Assembly: GCF_901709675.1 (NCBI RefSeq)
Contig: NC_051105.1
Coordinates: 2,294,001 to 2,358,000 of the forward strand
Direction: 5' to 3'
DNA from: Syngnathus acus
Taxonomy: Eukaryota; Chordata; Actinopteri; Syngnathiformes; Syngnathidae
Length of the DNA stretch: 64,000 nt
Of this stretch, positions 10,584-23,900 are shown in pieces. Within the stretch, counting starts at the first letter, position 1, and every line of letters starts with the position of its first letter. Both the position numbers and the translations under genes were made by a program. Below the pieces are notes generated by a model. It had not been told where the DNA came from and searched no databases. It was given only the letters and a program-made list of their open reading frames with translations.

Positions 10584-13500
10584 GTTAGACGTCCATGTTT
10601 GCTGTCCTTGGCCGTGTGAGCGAGATAAGGCTTTAGGTTTTATATACAGTATATATATTGGATTATACTTTGTGATTAGAAGAGCAGCACAAAGTTAGTA
10701 TTGGTCCTGTAAAATGGGTTCTTTTGTGTTGGTTCTTTAATTGGCACCAGTGAAAATGCGGCCAACAGTACGTGAGCAAACACGCACAAATTGTTGTGTT
10801 TGTTTTGGGTGTTGTGTTGTTTGTCTGCCGTCTGCCCCAAAAAATGAAACCAAAATTAGCTGCAACTGAGCATGAAAAATTGAAAGACAGAAACCTGGAG
10901 CTGGATCGGCTATAGCATAAAAATGGCATCAGTAGAGCCACATCTTCAAAGCTGTCCTTTGACACAGTTGTCCTTCGGGTCTTGGGTCGATTGCAATTTT
11001 CGGAAAGTTTGAAGGAGATCACTCAACATCTGCTTTTCTGTCCAACCTCCATCATAACGGGTCTAGGGATCGGTTGCCATGGTGACCATGTTCTCTTGGA
11101 AGCCACAGCGGTGCTCGGAATGGGGTCCCCGAGCCATTTGGCTGTTTTTAGGCTGAACATTAGCAAATAGACGCTTCAAGTCATCACGTACAATCTGGAA
11201 ACAATTTGGCAATTGAATCTGAATTGAAAAAAAAGCGAGTCGAATTAGCCTTAGCTAAAATTGTATGTTGTCAAGCAACTGTTAGCCTAGCTAACCATTC
11301 TGGATGGATTTTGTGGTAGAATCCATTTAGCAACCCGGTTAGCATGATGTCATTGGGAATGAAATGTGCTAGCAGACTTTCTAGGTAGCGCTCGGGCAAA
11401 TTTACTTTCCAAGTGATTTGCTTTGTTTTGTTTTTTTGTGACTCTCAAGGCACTGCTTTTTGCAGCCGGCTATTTTTTTTAGTGAGTAGATAATCTACGC
11501 ACGCAACAATATCCGTTAAGATGAAGCGGCTATTCCTCCTGGGATCCAAAGGGAGACGGTTGCGCTCGTTTTAATGCCACCTTTGGAGACGAAGTAATCC
11601 AGTGAATAAGCGCCCACGTCGTCATGCTCTGTTTTCCCCTCAAATCACGGCAAACTCCCGAGAGAATTGAGCAGACACAAAGATATTTATTTTGTCTTTT
11701 TTTTTTCTTCTCCCCCTCCGTTTCCGCGCTTTCCCGCCTGCCGCTCGAGTCTTTCTTCATCTAATTTGCTCCGTCTCGTCTCCTCGCCGCAAATACAACA
11801 ACGCTTTGCATCACCTTGTGAACCGCGCGCCGGGGTAATAAAGGCGGGCGGGCGGGAGGGAGAGCGAAAAAAAGAAAAAAACAAAGCGCGACGCAGCGTT
11901 CTTCAGTCTTGATTACCGAGGCGGCCCTAATCGGAGCTGCCGCGCGAGCGTTTGCGGGCCATCAATCATGCCGTTGGAAAGGCCGCGACGGGACTGGCGC
12001 TTTGTAAGTTGGAAGAGACGACGGCTCGAGACTGGCTTTGAAAGAACAAGTCGTTAATACGGCATAATAAGTCTCCTATCGATAGCCATCGATGCTAACG
12101 CAGCTAATGCTGCCCTTCAATCAAAGTCAACTTTTTATCCCATTTATGTTTCATTGCCGTGTTAATAATTTCCGATTTAGAAGGTGCCACGGAGGAGTTT
12201 TTTCCCTTCTTTCTCTCGGCTGCTTTAAACAATTCCAAAGTCTTTTAAAGCCGGCGAGTCGGAGAGGAAATCAATGATATAAATCCCGGCTTTCATTGCA
12301 ATGCTCTGCATTAGCATGCTAAGGCTAAAAATGAAAGCGAGAAAAGACAAATGTTTGAGTTTGGTTATGGTGACAGAATGACTTGACTTGCACGCTTAAA
12401 AGTTTGGAGATCACTTATTTTGTAGAGTTCAGCTTCAGCAGAGTTGTGTGTTAACACAAACTTGCCACCATCAGTCCCAAGTGTCTTGGAATAAATACTC
12501 TCTGTAAAGCTACTTTTGCAAGAGAGAGAATTAGAAGTGACTCTGCCAGGGCCCGTAGCAGTCGCCGAGGTCGCCGGCCTAGTCGCCGCAGATCGCTAAC
12601 GAAAGACATGCCAAAGACTTTTGTTGTGAAAGTCACCAAGTACTGATTTATTTTGAAAGTGTCCTTTCTCTCTGTTATTGGGATAGCCAATGTGAACCAA
12701 TTGGATTTTGTAAAAAATAAATTAAAATAAAATGTTTCAAATACAAAAATTAATTCATACCATTAAATCAAAATGAATCCGCTGTAACATTACAAAATAT
12801 TAAACAAGTGAAGTTGTCGTCAGCGCAAAGCATGGCAGCAAAATAAAAACCGAAACTAACGGTCGGGGTTGGCAAATAAACGGTGAGAGAAGCGGGAGTT
12901 CAGTGAGGGGTGGGCGGGCGGCTGCTTTACGATCCCAGCTGTGGGCCGCTTACGAGGGGATTGAACCGGCGGTGCATATAAAAAAATCTTGTAAGCGGGA
13001 GGATAAACGCCAATCATCCTCACTGCAGGAATTCTCAGCAGACGAAGGTTTACTGTTTTTTTAAGGAGAACAACAAGCGGGCGGGGCCCACTAACACTTT
13101 CTGATTGAAGATTAAATACTCGACAGAGTCCTTTTCTTTTACTGCTCACCTTTGTTTGTCTATGGTCGTTTCATTCATGCGACACTACGCCGGGCTATCT
13201 AAACACAGAAACAGACAACATACACTAACGATGAACCGATTAAAACTGTCGAAAACCAAGAGCCCGTATTTACAAAACAATCGTCAAGGGCCAATAAGAA
13301 TTTGCAGATAGCGTTCAAATGATGCGGCGTTGTTTAATTTGGCACTCAAGTGTGATAAACAGTACAAATAAATAGAGTCAAGGATGAAAAACCTTCCATA
13401 AATTGTATTGTAATTTGTAGTAGATAATTCATGAAATTACAAGTGAAAGAAAATATGCGCCGTCAAGCTATGCTAGGCTATGCTAATAACTTTGTCTTCC

Positions 13501-16500
13501 CCTCAGTGCTCAGTCCGTGGATGTCCACGTTTTCATGGGCCGGGGTACGAGATTTCTCTCAGCTGACCCTTGACCTTGCCCGGAACGAACTCATTGTGGG
13601 CGCCAGGTGAGACAATACACACACACACATCAGGATACGTGCACACACACACACACACACTGATACACTTTTTGCCCTCTTGCAGGAACTTCCTGTTCAG
13701 GTTGGACCTCAGCAACATGTCATTCATCCAGGTAAGAGCATCTTGGCTTTGTCCCATGACATAAGTATTTTGTTATGGTCTTGTAAGCATGTACAAGATG
13801 TACGTTGACCTTCACAATAAAAGCCCAAGGGCAACCACACAGCACTAACGTTAACAATGAAAGTCCTCGATTGACATTTAGGGTGCTGTCTGGTTTGTGG
13901 AGCTTTTACGATTTTTTAAAGTCACTGCGAGGTGAGACGTCAGTCAGATATTTTTAGAAACAATTTCCTGCTCGCCGGTGACACAAAGATGGCGGGAGCC
14001 AAGGCCACATTATTGCTTTTCGGAAGCTGTTGTGTGTGTCCGCGTTTTTGTGTCTGTGTGGTTGTGGGCATCTGTGTGCGTGAGTGTGTGTGCAAGTGAT
14101 TCACGGACATTCATTAGAGACATTCCAGAAGAATCTAGCTCAACACCTGAAGCACCATCCAGACACGGAGGGCCACAGGTTATTGTGCCGTTGCTGATGA
14201 TGGAGGGAGGGAGGGATGATGTAAGGGGGGGTGCAGGCTACCGAGGCGAAGCCCAATGGAACTCAATTGTCTACATTAGCGAGCAGGCAAGCTGCACTGC
14301 AAGAAATAAAACACGCACACATGCTCGTACATGGTGACTTTCATAATAAAAGCCTTGAGTGAGCCGCTTCCATCTTGAATAATAAGTCACACTTTCAAAC
14401 TTGAACTTAATTGTTCCACTTTGCTTGTTTTTATGATCTTGCATTAAAAATGTTAGATTGGGAGCCTTTATTGTAAAAGTGCAGCTGCAAGTCTTGGAAT
14501 GAACACAGATGTGATTTACTTTGTTGAAATATATTTTTCCCATTACAGCAATTGTGAATATTCTAAACAGCCTAGGTAATAATCTACAGTCATCCAGAAA
14601 AGATCCTCTTAAAGGATGCATCGCAGTGCTCCCACTCAGACTTTCCCCAGGCGGCCCACGGCATTAATTTTTTTTTCTGCTCCTTCTGCTATTTCTTTTT
14701 CTACTCCTGTGTTGCCGCGTGGGATGCGGGCCGGCGCCGCATTTAGTACCGGGTCTGATGCCTGATTGCCGCCCACCTGCGCCCGTTGACAGTGTGCCCA
14801 CTCGGAGGTGCCCCCCCCACTCACACACACACACTCGTCCTCCGTCACCACTGTGGAACAGCAGGAGGAAGGTGGTGGGAGGTGTGTGTGTGTGTGTGTG
14901 TGCGGGCTGTATAAGTATGTGTGGGATGAATGATTGGAAAAAAAAAAATCAAGTGTCTGATAGGAGCAAAAGAGGAAAATGAGCCTTTATGCATTTCTCA
15001 TTATTTGCGTCTTTGCATAAACACTCGCATTCATAACCTGCCGGAAACTCATAACAATCAGATTAAAAAACAACAACAACAATAACAACATCTGTTCATC
15101 ATAATGGATATTATTACTCTGTTGATTCAGTTCCCAGGAGTGCACGAGCAGCGAAAAACTCATCCTAAATGGCTTTATGAAGCTCACTGGCAGCGTTTTA
15201 AGTAACATCTTCACGGTCATGCAGGTGGGAATGCACATCGCTTTTTATATGGAAGGAAGGAAGGAAGCCAGAAGGAAGGAAGGAAGGAAGGAAGGAAGGA
15301 AGGAAGGAAGGAAGGAAGGAAGAACGAACGGCAGCTAGCTAGCTAGCTAGCTTTTGGCTCCACTGGTTCTAAATCTAAAATGTTTGTCTCTTGCTTTTTA
15401 GTAAACCTGCCCGGACTTGCTTTTGAAGTGATTAATCTGTAATCTGGTTTGTTTGTTTGTGGTGTCTGGTGAGTGAGCGTCGGTCCGATAATATCAGCGA
15501 GGATAATAAGAAGAAAAAGAAAAAAGGGAGTTTGGAATGTCAACACAGTGGCTATTCCGTATCTGCCATTCGCTTATCTTGTTTTCGCTCCCACGTGCTG
15601 CTCGGATCATCTCGTACGTCAACGGAGCAAACTCCCAGAGCCCCTCAGATGATCGCCAAGATGATAACTTGACATGTTTGCGGTGATTTGTGTTTGTTGG
15701 CAGTGCAGCTCGGCCATTTTGTCCATTTTTGATTTTTTTTTAGCTGTTGAATGACCCACCTAAACCCGAATCCAATCCCGACCCTCAATCCAGTCTTCGT
15801 TTTGAGTTCGGTGACAATGGTTTGGGAAAATGAAAGTTTATTCTGAATTATTATTTTTTTGTTTTTGTAGTTTCCAAACTTTTCCAAGTTCACCTTTAAA
15901 CCCGCCAAGCATCCTAAAAAGCTCTCACAGCTGTGTGGACAAACCTTTGAGTTTGAACGCGTTTCATCTCAATCTGGTCCTGGAAACGGGAAGTGGTCCT
16001 CGTTCCAACGTCGGCAACAACGGGCGGTCTTTGAGAACTTTGCAAAACACCGTTGGGAAAATAAATGCAGCTGTTGTTTTAGATGCCGTGTCTGCGCTCA
16101 GGAGTCCCGCTGGGCTCGAGGTGGAGGTCTTCAAGTCTTTCCATGAGATCTTTCTTTGAGGTCTTTTTGTCAAGTTTTCTTTTTTTGCTTCGTCTTTCCC
16201 TGACCTTTCTTCTCCATACTTTTACTCGAGGCTTTCTCATCTCTAGGATATCCTCTACCTTTCAAATTCTCCTCAAAGTGGTTTTGTAAGATCCTTTATG
16301 TGAGGTCTTGTCTGGGGATGTTTTCCTAATGTCTCCCCTGGTGGACCTCCTGTCGGGTTCCATCCTTGTGCACAAGGACACGCAGCTGCAGCCAGTGACT
16401 TGTGAAGTCCGGAGAGCTTTTGTGGAGAGAGAAAAAGGGGGAAGAGAAAGCTGGAAGCCGAGCGTTTCGCAGCTTGGCAGCTGATTTCATTCACAGCCGC

Positions 16501-17958
16501 CTTGCTCTTCAATTTGTCGGTAGATTTAATTATTGATACGTCCTCCGAGGGAACGGAAGAGTGTCATGTAGAATGTGAGCCGTGTACATTAGTGCCGAAA
16601 TGATCCATGTCCAGTGGAGATGATTTTTTTTTTTTCATTTTTCTTCCCGGTCGACGACAGAGCGATGTTTACATTATGGCGGTTGGTGTGTCAAATCAAA
16701 TGTCGACGCCTGACCTTTAAAACGATGACGCTCGCCAAAATGGGGGTGAGGGGAAGTAAGATTTTTTTTTTTTTTTTAACACTGATTCTAATATGAGCAC
16801 GGGTGTCAAGCAGAACTCTGCAGAGCCTTCTCATTATGTCGGAGGTATATCATATGATACCCTCTACAAAATGACATTTTATTTCATATTTAATAATTGT
16901 ATGATTAAGATCGACACTCGGCTCCATTCTGAAGAAATCGAGGAGCTCCTCTAACAGCATGTGCAGTATGTTCATATTAAATCTCAGAATCGTTTTTATC
17001 ATAAGATTAATAGTCACTTGATTTGTTGCTTTTTTTTAAATTATGTCATAGTTTTTTAGTTACATGCTTCAATAATTAATTAATTGGTAAATTAATTAGT
17101 TTGTTTATTCGAGGGTATTTAGTTTTTTGTTGGTTAGGAATGTGGCCTTTTTTCATCGTTTCGTGTTTTTGTCAATTCATCATTACTAAGTTAGTTGTTG
17201 AGTTGGTCAGCTGGTTAGCTAATTTAATGTAGTTAGTTATTTGTTAGTTTGTTCTTTGGTTGTTTAGCTGTTTCCTTAATGAGTTAGCTAATGAGCTAAT
17301 TGCCCAATTAGCAAGTTTGTTTGGTTGGTTGATTAGTTGGAGTCAGCCAGTTGGTTAGCAGGATGTCATGAGATGGTGTACCTAATCAAGTGTCCGGTGG
17401 TTGTAGAATACGATAGAATACAGTGCTCCTACAGTTTGGGGGAGGAGGTCCCCCACCGGGCCAGACATGGAGTGGGAGGCAGCAGAGCGAGCCGTCTCAC
17501 GCCGAGCGCCTCTCTTCACCTCTGCGCGGCAACTTCCTGTCGTCAGGTACGAGCGCCGCTGGCTGCCGGGGGACTGGAAAGACACACTTTTCCGCACCAC
17601 TTCTCCTCCTACACAATTGCTGCTTTTAGATTAAGAAAAAAAAAAAAAAAAGCAAGCATTTGCTCCCGGTTGACTCGGCTACTGGAGTTGCCAAAGTGTG
17701 CCAATTTATATTCATGATTCCATCATACATTTGGAATTTTCCAAAATGGACAGAAAGACTTGAGTAGCACTGAGCTGATGCTGGACTCAAGCTACCTTTG
17801 ATTAGGCAGCGACCAATCGTGGCTTCGGCACCTGTCAATCAAGATGGTGGCTCGCCCCCTTCCTTGGCGGTCAAGCTCTGTGACTTGCTGACACCAAAAC
17901 AAAAACAACCGACTCCTCTTGACAGCCCCTGACAGTCTGATGGGATGACGTCACGGTC

Positions 17959-17992
<34 letters not shown>

Positions 17993-20900
17993 GAGGCAGT
18001 CAGATGCCTGTGCCATGAATCACTGCTCGGGGCATTGCCATTTCTTCAGTCTCGTCTCCAAGGATCCCTGTCGGCTTAACCCGCTGACCTTCACTGCAAA
18101 TAGACCCCCCCCCTCCCCGAACCGCCCCCTCAAAATACAAACACACACACACACAACCCATCTCTATCAAGCTCGTCCTTGCCACTCTGGAGAAAAGCCA
18201 AAGCCCTCGACCCCCCCCCCCCCCTCAGAATGCGAGCCAAAACCTGAATGAATGCAATCAGCAATGCAATCTGGGAAATGAGCGGCCGGCCCGTAGGTCG
18301 CTTTGCACTTTGCACGAGAAATACGGCCATTTGTCTCAAATCCAATAAGGGTTCATTTTGGGTCGTTTTCTTGTTGTTCTCTTTGGCGTGACTAATGCTT
18401 GTTTGGCCTTTATTTAGATTTCTTTCTTTTCAATCCCAATTGATGCAACAGGCATTTCTAGGTATTAGAAAAATCCTCTTTATTTTATTCTTAAAGTGAA
18501 TGGAGTGCGCGTAGGTGAGCGGAGCGGCACGTTGTGTATTGTCCTCTCCGGCGAGCACGCATGAATATTAAAGAGTGTGATTTCCTGGCGGCCGCACAAT
18601 GAGGCTCATAATTGAGCGTGCGCTGTCCTCGGCGTGCTACATTCCACACAATTAAAGGCAGCTCTGCTTCCCTGCCACCACATTTTACTTTTATTTGCTT
18701 CTTCTTCCACCGCAACATTTTGATTGCGTGCGCCCCGAGCCCGAGCCGAGCGTTGGAGTTAATTTCCCACCATTAGGCAAGGCGACAAGCTAACCTGACA
18801 GCGCATTCTTCCCGTTTTCATCCGCCGCCGCACATGAAACAACACGCCGGCATTTGCATAAAACACAATCTGTGGCAAAGGGGGGACAATGGTGCCGGGG
18901 TGTCACAGCGCGCTAATCAAGGCTTAGACCACATGTGGCGCCGCGCTGATAAGAACAACATTGCCAGGCAGTCACAAATAAGTCGAACCGGTCGGTCATC
19001 GTCGGCCGCTACCCGCCATTAAGATTCAGCGCAGGGCCTTGTTGGTTATTTTTAGTTTGTTGGGTGGTTGTTGGTAAGTGATCTGGTTAGTGTTTTGATG
19101 AGTTCATTAGATTGAAATGGGGAGGTGGTTTACTTTTAGCCATTTCAGTTGTTAGCCAGTTTGTGAGCTCATTAGTCGCTTGCTTAGTTGTGTGGTTTGT
19201 TTGTACGTTAGTTAGCCAGGTCATTTCTCGGTTTGTTGGTTCATTGGTCATTTACAGGTAGTTCGTTCTAGTTAGTCTTGATCAGGTGGTCGTTGGTTAG
19301 TTTGTTAGTTGATTAGTATTTGTTGGCAGGTTGGTTGTTAGTCGGCTTTTTCGTGAGGTGGTTGGTTGTGAGGTTTTCTAATTTGGGTGTTTGTCAATTT
19401 GGTTGGCGATCTCGTTCGATAGTTAGGTGGTTAGGGTCTTTGTTTGCCATTTTATCAGTTGGTTGTTAGTTAGTCAGTTAAAAGCCACACGACCGCTTTG
19501 GATGCAGATTTAGATGACGGCCAGTGTGAATTCAGGTCATGGTTGTCGTGCAAAATGATGACAAAATGGTGACGTGTGATAATAACTTTGTTCAAGGCTG
19601 TGCGTGAGCGTTGACGTGCTGATGAATGCTTCTAAGAAGGGAATAAGTCATTATAAATGTGACTAATTAGCGTATGCTTTCTGTTCTGGGATTAGAGATC
19701 CCAGACGGAGAGGAGGGAGAAAAAGGAGCGGTCGCCGGATTAAAGTGCTAACGTTGTGTCACCTGGCAAGTCTCTTAAGATCCAATTAAAATTGTGTGGA
19801 AGGGCCATTACGAAAAGGAGACGTGTGAAAACAAACCAAGTCAAAAGAAGACCGTGACAACCCCGCAAGAGCGTCTCGCTGAGTGTTTGGGACCGACTGC
19901 TTCGTTTTAATTAAAGACCAAGGCAGGTTCTCACACTAATTTGCTCATTTTTGTCATTTTGCGGGAAAAGATACAGGCAACCAATCAGGACTACTGTTGC
20001 ACGATGAGGGGCAAGATGGCAGCTGTGTCAAAGAGACGAGGCGGGACCATAGTGGGAAATTTGAAAAGCTGTTATTTACAATGTACTCTCTCTCCCTCCC
20101 TCCCTCCCTCTCCCTCTCTCTCTCTCCTCTGGTCTCCTAGGCGACGGACTGGGCGCCCGACGACGAGACCAGGAGGTCCTGTCAGAGCAAAGGCAAAACA
20201 GAGGTAGGCTCGCCCTGACTTAAAACCTTCGAACCGCTTGAAACTTGCCTTCACTTCAAACTTGCAGAAGTCTATGTAAACACGGCCGCAGAGTAATCGT
20301 GTGGAAAATCAACTTTCTCTGATTGTCAGCCACAACTATTAGCTCGTTTGCTGATTTCGATTGGTTTTGTACTGATTGCAACCTTATTCACACAAAGGCG
20401 TCCAATCAATTCTCTTTGAAAAATGGCTGCTGACATCGTGTCGCGATGACAAACGACCAACCGTTTTACTTTGTTGATTTTTGTCGTGCAGATTGAGTGT
20501 CAGAACTATATCCGAGTGCTGCTTGTCAACAAGACCCAAGTCATGACCTGTGGGACCAATGCCTTCCAGCCCCTCTGCACAATCAGAGAGGTACCAGGCT
20601 CCAACGTTTATTTATTTATTTAATTTTATTGTATTTAATTTGATTTAATTTTATTTTCTCTACTACCATATGACTCATTTTGGGTCTTTTTTTAGTCGGA
20701 AAAATAAACTTCTGGTGAGTTTCAGATTGTCACAATTTTTCTAACCTTGACTCAAAACAAAGGTCGCCCATCTTTGTTTCTCGAAGTTCTTTGTTTCTTC
20801 CCTCAACCAATCAAGAGATGACTTTGTGGCAGGTGGGCAACCTGAGCAAAGTGTTGGAACGCGTGAACGGCGTGGCCCGCTGCCCGTACGACCCTCGCCA

Positions 20901-23900
20901 CAACTCCACGGCCGTGCTGACCGAGCGCGGGGAACTCTACGCCGCCACCGTCATCGACTTCTCCGGACGCGACCCCGTCATCTACCGCAGCCTGGGCGGG
21001 ATGCCGCCGCTGCGCACCGCGCAGTACAACTCCAAGTGGCTTAACGGTAAAGCGACAACCGAGCGGCGGATCGCTGGCAATTTAATCTGTTGTGTTGATT
21101 TCTATCGGACGCGTCGCAAGTTTTAGACTTTTATGCCAGGGCGAGGAGGGAAGTGGAGATGAAAGTGAGGAAGCGTGAACAACTGGCCGACGACATAGTG
21201 GGCAAACGTAGATTGCTGATCCGTGAGCAATGGAGACTCCAGCACACACACACGCACACACCTGACTACACACACATGCTGTCAGCGTTACAGAATTGCC
21301 TTTCTACCGGATTGGAAGGTGAGAATGAAAATCTCATTTCCAGCGTTAAGCCGCCGCACCGGTTCAGACGGACCCAAGCAGGCGGGAGGATCAAGGTGGG
21401 GGCTGGATCCAATCAATCTGTTCCCCCTCGTGGATTGGTCGTCAGCCAGGTGCTGACCGACTCTCTCAGGTCATGTGCCCGGATAGCACAAAGAGCTAAC
21501 TAGTCGACGCTGTAAACGAGTCAAAACTGAATTTAATCTTGGTTGAGTTTGTTTGTTTTCATTCGTACCCGAAACTAGTTTTGCTGAGTAACTTGAAATT
21601 CGGTAGATGACACAAAACATCTCAAGTAGTCAAGTCAGATTTTTCTGATTGCAAGCAAATCCCACAAAGTTGCTTAAGTTTCCCAGAGTCGCATCCGTCA
21701 CGTCCGCAAGACGGGAGCCCGCCGCCGCCCGTTTGTTTACGGCGCCCCGCGCCGCTCTCCCGCTTTATGGATGATGGCGCATTTGCAAAAATTACGCTTT
21801 ACGACTCCTCTGTGTTTAGGCGAGATGCGAGGCGCCCGTATCGCTTACAACAAACACAGCGGAACCTTTTCTCTGCTCCGGCAGCTCGCCTCCCAGAAGG
21901 AAACAAAAGACTGAATAGAAGGAAATGTGCCGTCTTTTGTTGAATGTCACCTGTGGCAAAACGGAGGCGGCGTATGCAAATGAGTAGAGGACAGTGATTT
22001 TTCAAAAATGTCAGTTTAGCACAAAGTGAATTGTGCTCTCTTTTCAGCATGCTGTGGACATTTCACTTTCTCTCCATCGACATCCACCAATTTAGCCTTG
22101 ATCGATGACAATAGTACCAAACCCAAACGGCGCCACTCATCACGGCGCAAGCGTCCACTTGGACACGAGTCGTCACATGGATTTGCCATCAAAACATCGC
22201 GTCCGTCTATCACCCGCTGTTTTTCATCCTCTCTCGTTTACACCTTTGGCACTTTTATTACACGCAATAATAGCCGGGTGCGGGGTCAGCGGCGGAAATG
22301 CCTACTGAACCTGAATGCATCAATGCTGGAGGACCCAAAGGAGAGAAGATAAATGTAGCAAATATCTCTGTTCGCCTTTTACGACCACGCGCAAACATCT
22401 TGTACTCGTATGTCTTTTTTTTTTTTTCTCTCTCTCTACACCTGAATGCCTCATTTCGTTAAGCAACTGAACATTTGGGAACATGTTTTTACAACAGCTC
22501 CTGAGCTCATCAGGCCTCAAACACTGGAGAGTGTCTATTTTTACCACAAGCATCTAGAATTTTGTTTTTTTCAAACCAAAAATACGTACATGGCATTTAT
22601 ATTCGTTTACCCGCTGTAATGACCTTCTCCTTTTCCTCCCTTTGTCCCGGCAGAGCCGCATTTCATCGCCGCTTACGACATGGGCCTGTTCACGTTGTTC
22701 TTCCTGCGGGAGAACGCGGTGGAGCACGACTGCGGCAAGACGGTGTACTCGCGGGTGGCGCGCGTCTGCAAGAACGACATCGGCGGCCGCTTCCTGCTGG
22801 AGGACACGTGGACCACTTTCATGAAAGCCCGCCTCAATTGCTCGCGCTCGGGCGAGATCCCCTTCTACTACAACCAGTTGCAGAGCACCTTCCACCTGCC
22901 CGAGCAGGACCTGATCTACGCCATCTTCACCACCAACGTGTAAGTCACGCCAAAAGAACACGTCAACAAAACTACCTCTGCTAAAAAAAACAAAAAAAAA
23001 AACACTTTCACTACGTCTCACACCTTGAGGCCAGTTTTTTTTTAACAACTGCACATAAAAGCCTCACATCTAGAGGACATCTTTCTTAACGACTGTGCCT
23101 GAACGCATCACATCTCGCGTGTTATTTTGGAAAGCACCCAAAAGCTTCACATCCAGAGTTTTTTTTACAACAGCAATTGAACACATCGCATCAGCCAGTC
23201 TTTTTTTTTTTACAGTAGCTAGGGAATTGACCACTATATCGCAGCTTTTTTTTTTTTTATGACTGAGCGCATCACACCTCTCGAAGGTGACTCCACCCTA
23301 ACACAACAGTGGCTGTGCATCATCTGCACTTGTTTGTCGAGCAGGCAGAAAAGTGTTTTTGTGCTCTTCTTCCTCCTTTGCAATAATGAACACCTGCTGC
23401 GTTTCCAGTAAGTAATTTCCTTTGAGTGCTTTATTCCTGGTACCGATGGTGCGTGCTGTTATTACTCGCCTTCCTTACACTAACTAATGACTCATGACAC
23501 AAACTTCTCATTAGATGATGCTGCAGTATCAGTAATGGTTTGTTCCAGAATGTTGAGAATTTGTCTTGCAAATACAAAAACGTTGTCCGCTCTCCAGTGA
23601 GCTCACTCGCAGATGTTCCGTGTGACTAGAACGCTCAACGTCTCCACATGTCGTTTCACCGACAACGATCCAAGTTGTTCCCATCTGGCTTTTTGTTTTC
23701 TATTTGGCGCTGTAGACTGTCAGGGCTGACATTGCGACATCGTGGTCACGTGACAATAACAGTCAACCATTACGATCACGTGACAATAACAAGAAGAGCG
23801 AAGATGACTCCTTTCTCCTCCGTAGCTTTTCATCTCCTCCTTAAGATGATGGATTGATCGTGAAAATAATTAGTACCTGTGAAAAGAGGCTTGTCGAAAG

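Larger units (their letters stand above)
13732..20140 (+). other. sema5b intron (6.4 kb) with simple repeats
   Basis: No exon recognised. It contains a GGAA tetranucleotide tract at 15251-15322 followed by (GCTA)n at about 15333-15352, a CA tract at 17960-17991, and two blocks (about 17015-17345 and 19045-19485) built from degenerate TTAG/TTGG/GTTA motifs. Its last 55 bases are an almost pure CT tract running into the splice acceptor at 20140. Confidence 0.6.

Noticed and set aside
10291-10588. Start of sema5b at an ATG-like codon near 10301
   Set aside because: That part of the frame lies in the intron before the acceptor at 10367; the signal peptide follows the ATG at 10406.
22554-23054. 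166-codon open frame on the minus strand opposite a sema5b exon
   Set aside because: It is the antisense of the conserved GC-rich Sema exon 22654-22939; the GC-rich exon keeps the reverse frame open.
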